From Distichodus sexfasciatus (taxonomy: Eukaryota; Chordata; Actinopteri; Characiformes; Distichodontidae), in contig JAVGVS010000666.1 in assembly GCA_032718565.1 (NCBI GenBank), forward strand, positions 1 through 64,000: a DNA stretch of 64,000 nt, given 5' to 3'. Of this stretch, positions 33,574 to 46,655 are shown piece by piece. Each line of letters opens with the position of its first letter. The first letter of the stretch is position 1. Under the pieces are notes generated by a model, which did no database searches, had not been told where the DNA came from, and saw only the letters and a program-made list of their open reading frames with translations. Made by a program: the position numbers and the translations under genes.

Positions 33574-36500
33574 ATGGGGAGATAGAAGGACAGGAAAAGA
33601 GATAAAGAGAAAGAATAAAGGGAAAGAGAAAAGAAGAGAAAGACAGAAAGAGGTAGAGAGCTAGAGAAGTAAGGATGAGAGAGAGATAGACAGAAAAAGA
33701 AGCAGGGAGGAAGACAGAAAGAGAAGAAAGAAGGACGAAAGGGAAAGAGAGAAAAAAGGGAGATGGAGAAAGAGAGGAGAAGAAATAGAAATAGAACAGA
33801 AAGAGAAAAAATAAGAGGAGGGGGAGACAGAAAGACTGAAGGAGAAAGAGAAAGAGGGAGAGAGAAAGAAAAGGAAGAAAGGAGAAAAAGAGATGAGGAG
33901 GAGAGAGAAAAGGACTAAGGGAAAAGAAAGAAAAAGAGGGAAAGAAAAGGGAGAAGCGGATATAGATAGACATAAGATGAAAGAGAGAACATAAAGACAG
34001 AGGGGAAGAGAACGAGAGAGAGAGAGAGGAGGAAGGGGAGAGTGAGAAAACAGCAAAAGAAGGAGAGAAAGAGGAAGGGGGAGACAGAAAGAGAAGGAAG
34101 TAGTGATAAAAAGAGATAAGGAGATGAAGAAAGATAGAATGGGAGAGAGAAATAGACTGAAAGAGAGATGGGGACAAAAAGAGAGAAAGAGGAGGAATAA
34201 AGGCAAAAGAGAAAAGATAAAGAGAGGGAAAGAGAGAGCGCAAGAGAAGGAAGAAGGGGAAAGAGATAGACAGAAAAAGAATCAGAGGAAGAGAGAAGGA
34301 GAGGAAAGAAGGAGGAAGGAGACAGAGAGAGAGAAGAAAAAAAGGAGACAGAGAGAGAGAGAGAGAGAGAGGGACAGAAAGAGGGAGACAGAAAGAGAAG
34401 GAAGAAGAGAGACATGAGGAGGAAAGGAAAAGCGAGAAAGAAGGAAAAAGAGATGGCGGGAGAGAGAGAAACAAGAAAGACAGAAAGAGAGGCACTAAAG
34501 GAAAGAAAGAAAGAAAGAGGGGGGAGAATGAAGAAGTGGAGCAAGATAGACAGAAAAATAAAGAGGGGAAAGAGAGACAGAGGAGGAAGGAGCAAGTGAA
34601 CAAGAGAAAGAAAAGAAATAAGAGGAGGCAGAGATAGAAAGTCAGAAAGAGAAAGAAGGAGAAAGAAAGAGAGGCAAGAAAGGAGAAAAAGAGAAAAGGA
34701 GAGAGAGAAACATGGGGGAGAGATAAACATAAAGAAAGAGAGAAGAGAAATAGACAGAAAACGAAAGAAAGAGGAGGAGGAAAGAAAGAGAAAGAAGGAA
34801 TAAGGAGAAGGAGAGATAGAGAATAAATGTGTATTTTTCTCTGTTTGACAGGTGTATAAATATGGCGACATGACCACAGTGTTTTTGGGCAGGACGCCTC
34901 ACGTGGTGCTGAACAACATGCAGCTGGTGAAGGAGGTGTTCATTAAGAACGGAGCTGTAACCTCCGGGCGACCGGCCATGCCTATACTGCAGTGGATCAC
35001 CAGGGGCAGCGGTTCGTTTCTTCTCATCTTCATTCACATATCTTCATCTCAAACCCTTTAGCTAAATTAATATCAGCACTAACTGTTGTCCCAGGCATCC
35101 TCATGGCAAACGGTAACGACTGGAAAGAGCAGCGTCGCTTCGCTCTTCACACGTTACGTGATTTTGGTTTGGGGAGGAAGACGGTGGAGCAAAGAGTGGT
35201 GGAGGAGGCAGGTTTCCTCATTAAAGAACTGCTCAAACATGAAGGTATATTTCATACGCTCATTTCATTTCATCAGACCCTCCAGGATTTCGCAATGTTG
35301 CAATCGCAACTGTTACCACAAATTCAGCCAATTCTCACGAATTCATTACTACCATGCAATTTTGACCTTTCTGCAGTTTCTGACTCATTGTCGTTTCCCA
35401 CAAAGCGTTGAGCAATACGCCAGCAAACTCACATCCTTATTACTTTTAGAAACGCAGGAGACGTTTGATAAAACGCCTCACATTTACCTTCAAAAATAAC
35501 TAAATGATTAAAGGTCCTGCAACTTTATTGCATCAAAACGCCTAAAACACCACAACTTTCATGGCAATTTATTAGAAAAGCTGCTGCAAAATCAGGCATT
35601 TTAGGCTGCAACAATCTCAAAAATGGCCGGCGAAATCCTGGATGGATTGCCATATCACTTGAATTAAAGTAAATTGTATACTTTCTAAAATCTAATAGCT
35701 ACAGTGTACAGCTATCTGTATCCTTTGGGGATTACTTGTGTTTGTGTTGAATTGTTACGCTGTTGCATTCGGAATTAAAATTGCAACAAAGTGATTGTTA
35801 CATTGGTTGCCACGCCTTAAAGGTTAAGCTACAGTAACCACGAGAACTGTGGAAGTTACTCTTAAACGACAGCTTTTCAAGCTAGCTACGTGTGATTAAT
35901 AGTATGTAAGATCCACTATGAGATGGCCCCTTGATCGGAAGGATATCGGCTCAAGTCCTGGACTATTAAAGGTACACTCATAGGGCAGATGATTACAGAC
36001 CAGTTGGTAGCGTACCACTTAGGAAGTTGGTCCTGTGATCAGAAGGTAATGGGTACCATTGAGGTACTCATGAGTACTCATGTGGCAGATGGCTTGCAGA
36101 GTAGTTAGTAGCGTAGCAGTTGGAGAGTTGGCCCTATGATCAGAAGGTCGTGGGTTCAAGTCCCATTAAGGTACTTATAAGCTCTCATGTGGCAGAGGGT
36201 TTATAGGGAAGTCGGTACCGTAACTGTCAGGGAGTTGGCCTCATGTTCAGAGGGTCATCAGTTCAAGTCCCGGACTGGTAAAGGTAGGTACTAATGAGCT
36301 TTCATAGGGAAGTTGGTAGTGTAATAGTTAGGAAACTGGTTCACTGGTTCAAATACCAGACTGGTTAAGGTACCACTGAGGTACTCATGAGCAAGGTACC
36401 ATCCCCAAGCACTGATCCTGGGCACTGCCACTGAGCTCACATTCCTACCAATTAACCATGCATTATTCTTTCTTTTGAAGGAAAGCCCTTTTACCCCATC

Positions 36501-38910
36501 CATCCCATCATGAATGCCGTCTCCAACATCATCTGCTCCATTGTTTTCGGGGACCGCTTTGACTATGACAACAAGCGCTTTGCCCAGCTTCTCGAATTTA
36601 TCAATGAAAACTTTCGGCTTCTTGGATCAGCTGTGGGACAGGTACCAAACGTGCAAAAAACATTTCGACGAATCATCAGCATTTTCCACCCTCGTCATTA
36701 TCCATCCATTACCTGAACCGCTTAATGTGGAATTCTTGTTTCATTAAATTTTACATAATTTTTTACCGGTAGTTCTTCAACCTGCTCCCCATCTTAAGAT
36801 TCTTTCCGGGGCCGCATCAGAAAATCCGTAAAAATGCTGTCGCCATGCAAGAGTTCTTCTACGAGGCTCTTGAGGAACACAGGAAGACCCTGGATCCAGA
36901 AAACCCTCGAGACTTCATTGATGCTTACCTGGTGGAGATGAGCAAGGTAAGAACACCACTTGCAGGAGTAGAACATTTGGATAAACTATTCGTTAATTAT
37001 TAGTAATTTGCCTTATATTCATGGGCTAATCTCCAGAACTAGAGGCGAGTTGTGGAGACCAGTTTTGATCCATTGATCCATTCAATGATCTCCAGAACTC
37101 ACTACTTGATCTTAGCTCATTAACTCATTAATTGATCTCTGGAACTCCTAAATGATTATTGCGGAACGGTTCATTCAACTCATTCTTTGATCCTTTCTCA
37201 TTAATTTATTCATTGATTTATCCATTGATTCAACTCAACTTCATTCATTGATCTTAGTTCACTAATTGATTTCCAGAACTCATTGATTGATTCATGCTCA
37301 TTGATAGATCTTCCAAACTCATTAATTCATCTCTAGTTCTGAAGATCGTTTAATGAACAATGAACAATTGGAAGCGTTGAACGTGCCACTGTAGCTGGTT
37401 TTCCAGCATCTGTGGTGACACCTTTTCTGCACAGCACAAGTTGAACGAAGACTCCTCCTCTTTTCACGAGGACAACATGGTCACGTCCACCATCGATCTC
37501 TTCTTCGCTGGAACTGACTCAACGGCTACCACTCTCAGATGGGGAATAATGTTTTTGATGGAAAACCCACAAGTGCAAGGTACTTTTATGTCATTATAGT
37601 GCCATAAGTTACGTTTTACAGATAAATGACATTCAACTCAACGCTACAAATGAAAAGCTCAGTGAGTTATATACCTTTTGTTTACGAAACTCCAGAGCGC
37701 TGTCATGAGGAGATTGTTAGCATTTTGGGTTATGATCGCACGCCCACCATGGACGACCGTGTTAAACTCCCGTACACCTACGCAACCGTTCACGAAATAC
37801 AGCGCTGTGCAAACCTTCTTCCCTTTGGTGGTGACCATGAAATCACAGAGCCGTTACAGCTGCAAGGATACCACTTTCCCAAGGTAATGATGTAAAGATA
37901 GAACAATAATTGATTGCATGCACCTAATACATTACCTGATAAGAACATGCACCTGTTATTTGTACTGCTATATTGATGCTCCAAATGTCCATATAACAGT
38001 ACAAATAACAGGTACAGCTATATTGATATTCCATATTTACCAATGCGGATCAATCTCCTCCTGTTCAATATAATGTTACAATATGTATGATGTTTTTGGT
38101 TTTGGATTGATGTTAGGGTCTTGTTGATCACTGAATCGACATATTGATGTATTGATTCCATCCCTGAGAGAACTTTTGTTTTTTAGGGAACAAGTATTAC
38201 GCCCAACTTGACTATCCTTTTTAACGATAAGAACCACTGGAAGCACCCAGATGCCTTCAGCCCGGAGAACTTTCTAGACGAGAAAGGCCAGTTTTGCAAA
38301 CAGGAGTTGTTTATACCTTTCTCTCTGGGTGAGTCTGAGCAAATGTCATGAGAATGAAAGAATGAAAATCTCCTTTTTAATAAACAAGAGATGAAATATT
38401 AATTTAAGAACTTTACACAAAAATCCAATTTAACATTCGTTAACATTTGAAAAAGAGAATGAAGAAGAGGATTTCACAGTTTCACATTAAGAAAAGAAAT
38501 AACTTAAAAATATGAGTTTGCTGTAGAATTACCACTTAATTTTAAAAAGTGCAACAGTTTACTGTGTTGGAAAAATGCAGTAAAATGCTGTATGAAACTT
38601 TATAGCATTTGGTTGCATTGTGTCTTTTAGGGCTTTTGAAGTGTCTTTCAACTTCCAAAGCAGAAACACAAGTGTGTTATGAAAGTACATTAAAATGTGA
38701 TAGATTGGTGTGTTTTTCCACACAGGTCCGAGGATGTGTTTGGGCGAGTCTCTAGCGAGGATGGAGCTTTTCATCTTCTTCACCTGTCTCCTTCAGCATC
38801 TGCATTTCTCCTGGCCTCCTGGAGCTCCGCCCCCAAACATGACTGGCATTCTGGGAATGGTGCGCTCTCCCTTCCCCTTTGAGACCATCAGCCGAAAGAG
38901 GGCGGAGTAA
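32977..38910 (+). CDS. Cytochrome P450, CYP2 family (CYP2J-like), gene 3
   Basis: Predicted ER monooxygenase. Exons: 32977-33171, 34852-35011, 35095-35244, 36481-36641, 36773-36946, 37435-37579, 37696-37883, 38187-38328, 38726-38910; in phase, 499 aa. Seen: anchor, PPGPTPLPLIGNLFQ, exon 2 start VYKYGDMTTVFLG (middle-group type), C-helix DWKEQRRF, I-helix AGTDSTATTLRW, K-helix EIQR, heme loop FSLGPRMCLG. Exon 6 is 145 nt, two codons longer than in gene 4, and the C-terminus ends KRAE, two residues shorter. The donor after exon 2 is GTTCGT, weaker than its neighbours. Intron 1 is mostly a polypurine tract and intron 3 holds a SINE array. The upstream in-frame ATG at 32800 is intergenic and not used. 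Confidence 0.92.
33355..34830 (+). repeat. 1.5 kb polypurine (GA-rich) tract, gene 3 intron 1
   Basis: Nearly all A and G on the + strand, built from GAGA, GAAAGA and GGGAGA blocks without a fixed period. It ends about 20 bp before the exon 2 acceptor. Scattered T and C bases show it is old and not a simple slippage product. Long open frames on both strands here (up to 426 codons on the minus strand) are composition artefacts. Confidence 0.9.
35920..36420 (+). repeat. Tandem array of SINE-1 heads, gene 3 intron 3
   Basis: The tRNA-like head, the B-box-like GGTTCAAGTCC and the GGTACTCATGAG region recur about every 100-116 bp. Marker TCAT(G/A)(T/G)GG occurs near 35978, 36077, 36186 and 36302. 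The last unit continues into the normal SINE body (CCAAGCACTGATCCTGGGCA). Lateral amplification of one insertion is more likely than five independent insertions. Confidence 0.65.
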
Positions 38911-39894
38911 CATTGAACCCACTGCACTTAAGAATGCATTCAAGAAAATTCTTGAATTTTTCTAGAAAAACTGACCGTTGTGTTTTCAAGTAATGATGGA
39001 CTGTATTTTCTCTTTATTTAGTTGAGTGTTTCTTGTCTTAATGTGGAGTAGAGAGCAGTAGTTGAATTTAGGTTATTCACTGTATAAAGCTGTGCACCAA
39101 CTCTACCTCTGCACAACACAACTGATGCGCCCAAACACATAAAAATTAACAATGAACTCTTCACAAAGTAAACCTCTTCACATATAAGCTACCTTGCTCA
39201 TGAGCACCTCAGTGGTACCTTTAACCCGTCCAGGCCTTGAACTGACGATCCTTTGGGGCCAACTCCCTAACCAGCTCCTCTGAAGAATCTAAAATATAAA
39301 ACACATTCTGGTTTGTTTAACATGTTTGTTTGGTGGATAATTTCATGTGATTGTGATGTTTTCAATTTTAATCCTCAATGTAGAAAATAATAAAAATAAA
39401 AAAAATCTAATCGACTGAAGGTTTAAACTGGCATGAATCTAGACCAGCATTGATATTAAATATACAAGCCAGATATTGACTGTGTACTTTACACTATGAT
39501 TGCATTTATTCATTCTCAGGAGGAGAGTCCATGTAATTAGGAATATTAAAGGTATAAGAGTATAAGAATAAAAATGTCTGTTAAATGTATATTTACAACT
39601 CTTATCCAGGGTGACTTCCTTTCCCCAATTACAGGGACTGGAGCAACCTGAGTTTAATGGTCTTGCTCTGGGATACAGTGGTGGTAGGTCTGGATATAGG
39701 ATTCAAACCCATGACCCATGGTCCTCTTGGTGGCCTAACTACTAAGCCACCTCCAGCCCATATAATAAATAAACTGCAATAAAGTAATGATTTTTGTGAT
39801 TTTGAGATTTTAATGTTGTATGGTTAATTTGAAAAATTTCTCAACAAAAATCCCTACAGTAATAAAAGTGATCCTCTGACCTCTGCCTCACTTT
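38911..39894. other. Intergenic between CYP2 genes 3 and 4
   Basis: Holds the gene 3 3'UTR with clustered AATAAA-like words near 39385-39400. A decayed minus-strand SINE-1 (about 39105-39285) and a minus-strand SINE-2 (about 39590-39765) are present. No gene is seen. Confidence 0.6.
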
Positions 39895-40048
39895 ACTTTA
39901 GGGAAGTGTATACAGTCTCGGGTTACGTAAGAGGCTTCTATTGGACTTTGAACCTCATTACTATTTCCTGTGTGCTTTTCTCCTCCCATTTCCCTTTTGT
40001 TCTGTATAAAGCCGTGAGCTCAGTGCACTTTCCCAAGACATGTTGAGA
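39895..40048 (+). promoter_or_regulatory. Promoter block of CYP2 gene 4, with TATA box
   Basis: TGTATAC at 39907-39913 (one base off the TGTTTAC of its neighbours), TTACGTAAG at 39923-39931 (the best palindromic PAR-bZIP/C/EBP-type site in the array), and TATAAA at 40005-40010, 39 bp before the ATG, followed by GCCGTGAGCTCA. The short distance predicts a very short 5'UTR. Confidence 0.65.
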
Positions 40049-43000
40049 ATGCATTCTGTACTGAGATATGTGGACTGCACTTCAGCAGCTCTGGCCGTGC
40101 TGGCCGCCCTCTTCACTCTATTCCTGCTGGAGATTTTTCGATTCAACTCCACCAGAAATAAATTCCCTCCCGGACCAAAACCTTTACCTTTAATTGGAAA
40201 CATTCACCAGCTGGTAAAGAACCCCATGGATAATGTCCGAGAGGTGGGTTTTCAAGCATTTTGCTTTGTTGTCAAACTAGCTGAGCACGTCTGACCTCTA
40301 ACACTTGATTTGGATGTTGTTTGAACTTGTTACTAAATGTCTGAATTGGTTGACATGTTTTAGCATTTTAGTGGTGTAGTGAACACTGTGCGAAATGACC
40401 CAAAATACAGAGATACGTTGGATGAGTTTCTTGATACTGTGACAACATATACACAAGAATTTGCCTTGAGTGATATCAGCAACATCTCAAGATTCGTTTT
40501 ACACTGCTGGTATTTGGACTGTATTGAATCTGTATTCATCAACTGAAGGGATATTTGATTATTATAGTATTTCTTAGATTTCTTGCAGGTTTTGGTATAC
40601 TTGAAAAATCTGGAGATATCCGAACTCTAAACACTCTTTGGAGTAGAGACAACGTAAAAGTAGTTCTGAGCTTTTTTCTTTACTAGACATGTTTGAACTT
40701 GTATACTCTTCATTACACCTTATGTAAAAGCAATGACAGAAAAGGAGACAAAACACAGAGAGAGGTGGGGCTAAGTAAAGAAAGAGAAAAAAACATGAGA
40801 GAAAAAAGATTAAATGTGAGAGAGAAAGAAAAATAAAACCGTTAAAAAAATTAAGTACAGTGACAAGAGAATAGTTTGAAACAGAGAGCTAAACATGGCT
40901 GAAAGGTGAAAAGTAAATTGCATTAAAAATATTTTCACAAGACATTTTTCACTGTCCTCACTCAAGTATGCAATTTTTTTGCCTGACAAATGCATTTCAG
41001 TGCATTTCAGTAATTTACTGAAATAAAGTTTGCTTGCTGTAAAAATGACAGAAAAAGGCCTATACTGTAAATTTACAGTGGAATATTTTTCACAGGTGCA
41101 TAAGTATGGAGACATGACCACTGTGTTCTTGGGCAGAAAACCACACATTGTAATAAACAACCTGCAGCTTGTGAAGGAAGTTTTCATACAGAACGGATCA
41201 GTAACTTCCGGAAGACCTGAAATACCTCTGCTGCAGTGGATCACCAAGGGCAGTGGTTAGTTTATTAAATTTTATTATTCATTTAATTAGGGGGTCCAAG
41301 CAGGCAGTGAGGCAACCCTGTTGTTTTTGTTCTGATTTTTTTTTCTGCCTTAAAACTGAATGTGGAGTAAAAAAGTGTAAGATGTACAGCTTTCAAATTT
41401 GGCAGGTGGGTCTGCTATCCCACCCCCTACTCAACAACAAAAGTGGTGTAACTGCACCTGAAGGTGGCGCTAAAAAGTACTTTTGCATTTAGAGGCATAA
41501 CTTTTGAACTGTAAGCCTGATTTAGAAAATTCTTTTTACGCTTAATCCTTGAGGCAAATATAATCAGGCCCTGTCAATTTCTGCCTAATATGCAAAACAG
41601 ACTTTTTTGTACTTGTCCTAGGGAGTAACTTCTTTTCTATCTTAAGAAAGTACATACAGACCTTAATTTCAATGCTCATCCATTGCAATCACTAGCATAG
41701 AGGTCACCATTTCTGATAGGTATCAAATTATGTGACCCTATCGTAACTCTTCTTCCAATAACAAGTTTGTGCATCAGTATTTCAAAATCGAACCAAATTT
41801 TGTGTCTGAAGACAGGCTCTGGCATAGAGGTCAGCTTTTCTGATAGATATCATATTATGTGACCCTACCATAACTCTGTAAAAAATGAAAAGACAGGCTT
41901 GCATATTTTTTTTCAGAGAACAAGTTCCAGCATAGAGGTCACCATTTCTGATAGCTGGCACACCATACCTCCTAAAACATTTTCCACTTGTATAAACTTT
42001 GTGCATCAGTACTCCATAATCAAAACTGATTGTGGGGTTGAAATGAACAGGCAGTCTCTGTCACAGTTGTCACAATTTCTGATAGAGTGAAAATATAGAG
42101 TACCAGTGTTGTTACTTTTAAAAAGTAAATAGTTATAGTTACATCTGCCAAAAAGTAACTGAGTTAGTAACTGAGGTACAGCATTATAAAAGTAACTAGT
42201 TACCAGGGTAATCAACTATTGTGGGACCTTTTTATTAAATGTTCTAATACTAATCAAAATTAGATTTAATAATTGGGATTTATTAGTCTTGGGTCTCCAT
42301 GACTAATAAAGGAAATCCGAGCAGTAGTGCATTTCAGTGGCTGCATAGGTGTTTTGCAGATACCATACGCAAATTGTGTAACACCCTCATCCACATTCAT
42401 TCAGCAAGAAAGGGTGAAGCAGTGCCCCTAGGATCACAAATTCCAATGGTCACAGAAATTGGTGTAACCACTGTTTGGGAGTGGAGGTGTCTTAGGGGTT
42501 GTTTAGCTTCGACCAACAGTGGATAGACCACTTTAAGAGAACGCTAGGCCGGCGTCTGGGCAGCACAGAGATGTCTAAACCACACGCATTCAGTATGTGA
42601 ACACCTAGTGTTACTAGACGTCCTATTTCCCCCGGATATTTCCTCTTTTTAGGACCTAAAACTGAACAAACTTGTGAAGTTTTGTGTCAGTTGCAGCATT
42701 TCTGATGAAATTACCATGTAAAAGCTAACTTTAGCCTATGTTTCCTAGCTTTTTTGAGTGTGAAAAAGCACTCAACCCCAAATAACCCTAACCCTACTTT
42801 TGAGTCTGTGGGGATTTGCTTTTGGGCGAGTGTGTGCTGTGTTGGACCCCTAGAATCGCTGCTTGCAGCTATATTTTTATCTGAATTTCTATTTTAGGAT
42901 TGATCAGGGTACATTTCACGATATGTTGTACTTGTATGAATTTGAATGCGACAAATAAAGATAAACGTATTATTATTTATAGCTATATTAATATTGGCGC

Positions 43001-46000
43001 TAATTGTTCTCTTAGGCATCCTCATGGCAAATGGTAATGATTGGAAAGAGCAGCGTCGCTTCGCTCTTCACACATTACGTGATTTTGGTTTGGGGAGGAA
43101 GACGGTGGAGGAACGAGTGGTGGAAGAGGCAGGTTTCCTTGTAAAACAGATGCTCAAACATGAAGGTATACAATTTGCAAATATCATATTTTAAAACTAT
43201 TTTACTACACTGCGTAAATAAATGTAACTCACATCCCATGGTATTTTTGTTTTTACAGGAAAGCCCTTTTACCCCATCCACCCACTGATGAACGCTGTCT
43301 CCAACATCATCTGCTCCATCGTTCTTGGAGATCGCTTCGACTATGACAACGAGCGCTTTACCAAACTTCTCGCATTTGTCAATGAAAATATCCGGCTAAC
43401 CGGATCAGTCGCAGGACAGGTAACAATTGGCAGAAAGCAATTTTAAAGAATGTTCTGCCACCGTAACTTAAGAATTTGTTTGTCGAAAAGTTTCAATATT
43501 GCACTGGATTAAAAACTTAAACAAAAGCCAAACCAAAACTCTCTTTCTAAGCAAGTCAGACAGAATGTCAGAACTTGACGGTAGACTGACAAAAACAGTG
43601 AAACACAATCTTACAGCACTATTCAAACTGAACAAGCCAATTAAACAAACCAAACACTAATAGGATAATTCGAAACTCTAGCAGTAAAGGAGGCACAAAC
43701 ACATGAACCAATAAGCAGTATGGAACGTAACCAAACCTAACAGCTAAACAGCTGAAACCAATAACGAGAGCTAACTGAGGTGATCTGACTAATAGGAAAT
43801 AGGGGCGGAACAAACTGTAGGACTGACAGACAGATAAAAGACAGAAAACAAATTGAACATTGGTGGCCTCTGGTGGTCACCTGTGGAAAGTCCATGGGGA
43901 TTGTTAACAAAGAACTTATTTAAGTCATTGGCCCAATTGTCCTCAAAAATGTGTCATTTTATTTTTGTTCTTCCCTGTAGTTCTTCAACCTGCTCCCCAT
44001 TTTAAGATTCTTTCCCGGACCGCATCAGAAAATGCTTAAAAATTCCAAGGCGATGCATGAGTTCTTCTACGAAGCTCTGGAGGAACACAGGAAGACCCTG
44101 GATCCAGACAACCCTCGAGACTTCATCGATGCTTACCTGGTGGAGATGAGCAAGGTGAGAGTACCATCTGCAGGAGTCACAACCTTGGTTTAACTATTCA
44201 CTATTTACTACTTGAAATACTTATATCCATTGATTAAAGCCAGAACTAGAGAGGAATGAGTTCTCGTTCCTTTTTTGCACAGCATAAGTCAAAAGAAGAC
44301 TCGTTTTATGAGGACAACATGGTCACATCAACCATCGACCTCTTCTTTGCTGGAACTGACACTTCAGCGAGCACTCTCAGATGGGGAATCATTTACTTGA
44401 TGGAAAATCCACAAGTGCAAGGTACTTTTATGTCATCATGGTGCCATGAGTTGTCATTCATACATATGAATGACATTTACCTCATCGCTGAATAAAAAAC
44501 TAAGTGAGCTCTGTACCTTCTTCAGCAATACTTTGGTTTATCTACTGTATCTCTAGAGCGTTGTCATGAGGAGATTGTCAATGTTTTGGGTTATGACCGC
44601 ACTCCCACCATGGACGACCGAGTTAAACTACCGTACACCAACGCCACTGTTCATGAGGTCCAGCGCTGTGCCGACCTGGTGCCACTCGGCGCCGGACATG
44701 AAACCACAGAGCCGATAAAGCTGCAGGGTTACAACATCCCCAAGGTAGTGACATAAGATCAGTTATATACAAGCCAAAAACCAAAACTTGAGGTGATTTT
44801 TTCTTATTAATTACCAAAGCCAAAATGCAAAAACAGATAATTGGCTGTTTTGGTTTTAATGTGGAAAAACAGATTAATAAATGATACACCATGATGGTTA
44901 CCACGACACCTGGCATGTGAACATTTTTTATATTACACAGCAACCAAACATTTCATCCTTGAGATTGATATGTTGGAAACACAAAAATGGTGAAGATTTG
45001 AATGATTTTTTTTAATCAAGGGCATTTTAAAATCAAGAAAAGTTAAACTGTTGCTTTAAAGTTACTTGTTTTAACTTGTTTCTAGAACAAATAATTTTTA
45101 TTATCTTATACCAATTTATTATTTCAACTTGCATATTTTACTTAAATTAAGTGTGAACCTGACTTTTTAGTGGACTATGTACAAAAGATTATTGAATTAA
45201 AAACCTATGTTGGTAAAACAGGAAACTTGTAAAAGTTGAAAATGCATAAATTGTTGAAGTATGTAAAAGAAGTATGATAACGACTTATTGATCAAACCAC
45301 TTTATTACACATCACTATATAGTTACACCTCTAACTGAATTTTATTTTAAATTTTAGGGAACAAATATATCGCCCAACTTAAATGCCATCATGAGGGATA
45401 AGAGATACTGGAAGCACCCAGACACATTCAACCCGGAGAACTTTTTGGATGAGAAAGGCCAGTTCTGCAAACATGAGTCGTTTCTACCGTTCTCTCTGGG
45501 TGAGTCTGACATTAATCTGTTCATTAAATTCACACTCATAATGTGTCATGTCAAGAAAAGAAAGGACATAAAAACACATGTTTGTTGTAGATTTACACAA
45601 AGCATCCAGTTACCTGTAAATCTACAGTTTCATTTACAGTTTTTGTGTAATTATACAGTTTAGCTGTAAATGTACAGTTTCTTCACTACTGTATTTTGCT
45701 GTATTTTCAAAACTGTTAATTGTTGTAATGTTTTGAAGTCAAACTGTCAATCTGTAGCTACCAAATACAGTTTTCTTGTAAAAATACATATAAGCAACTC
45801 TGCTGCCAGCGTTATATGCTACATGTTTAGTGAGTATTTTTATGGTACGGTGTTTACTTGTTAAAGGTGTTGTCAAAATACAGTAAAATGCAGCAAATTT
45901 ATTGTATTTGGTGTGTAATTTTACCTTCAGGTCCGAGGGTGTGTCTGGGCGAGTCTCTAGCGAGGATGGAGCTTTTCATCTTCTTGGCCTGTCTAATTCA

Positions 46001-46121
46001 ACATCTGCATTTCTCCTGGCCTCCTGAAGCTCCACCCCCAAACATGGACGGCCTTCTGGGAATGGTGCGCTCTCCCTTCCCCTTCCACACCGTCTGCCGA
46101 AAGAGAGTGGAGTCACACTGA
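40049..46121 (+). CDS. Cytochrome P450, CYP2 family (CYP2J-like), gene 4
   Basis: Predicted ER monooxygenase. Exons: 40049-40243, 41096-41255, 43016-43165, 43259-43419, 43981-44154, 44283-44421, 44557-44744, 45358-45499, 45931-46121; in phase, 499 aa. Seen: MHSVLRYVDC start and anchor, PPGPKPLPLIGNIHQ, VHKYGDMTTVFLG, C-helix DWKEQRRF, I-helix AGTDTSASTLRW, K-helix EVQR, FNPENF, heme loop FSLGPRVCLG, and the end KRVESH. An in-frame ATG at 40040-40042 would add MLR; I chose 40049 because every other member starts there. Intron 2 is 1.76 kb and repeat-filled. AATAAA at 46204-46209 gives a 3'UTR of about 100 bp. Closest to gene 3 and pseudogene 3. Confidence 0.92.
41289..42880. repeat. Repeat block in gene 4 intron 2
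   Basis: Starts with AGGGGGTCCAAGCAGGCAGT and ends TGTTGGACCCCTAGAATCG then CTGCTTGCAGC; the GGGGTCCAA words are inverted, so these may be the ends of one element. Inside, the phrase GAGGTCACCATTTCTGATAG recurs in variant form near 41700, 41825, 41935 and 42060, about every 110-125 bp. 42110-42205 carries a separate AAAAAGTAACTGAGTTAGTA-type repeat. No transposase is recognised. Confidence 0.5.
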
Positions 46122-46580
46122 AGGCACCTCCGCACCACCCCCGCAAAAAACACCTGCCAATCAGTGTTGGCTGTTTTACAAACATAGGCATTATCACAAT
46201 TTCAATAAAAAGGGAACAATAAGTAAGAACTTATCTTATTTGTATGAACTTCACTGGCTACTTGTGTATGTTAGAAATTAAAATTAAATTAAAAAACTAA
46301 GTTACAGTTAAAACATTTTTTCTAGTAAATCTTCCTATTTCTCCTGCTTTTAAACTATTTTTTACATCTTTAGTTGTTAACGGTTTCAAATTTGTGGTCA
46401 TTTCATTGAGTTTAAATTTCTCTTTCTATTTGTCTAATTCATTTTTTATTACTGAACAATACCTCATTTTTACGTCAATACGACTGCTAGAAGAATTTTT
46501 GTCCTGATTTGATTTTAATGTTAATGTAAAACATTTTGTGCTCAAATCTTATGTATGAAAGGTGCTGTATAAAAAAAGAA

Positions 46581-46655
<75 letters not shown>

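Noticed and set aside
33323..34603. Minus-strand open frame of 426 codons rich in Ser, Leu and Phe
   Set aside because: It is the complement of the polypurine tract; stop codons are rare there by composition alone. No domain, and it overlaps an intron of an intact gene.
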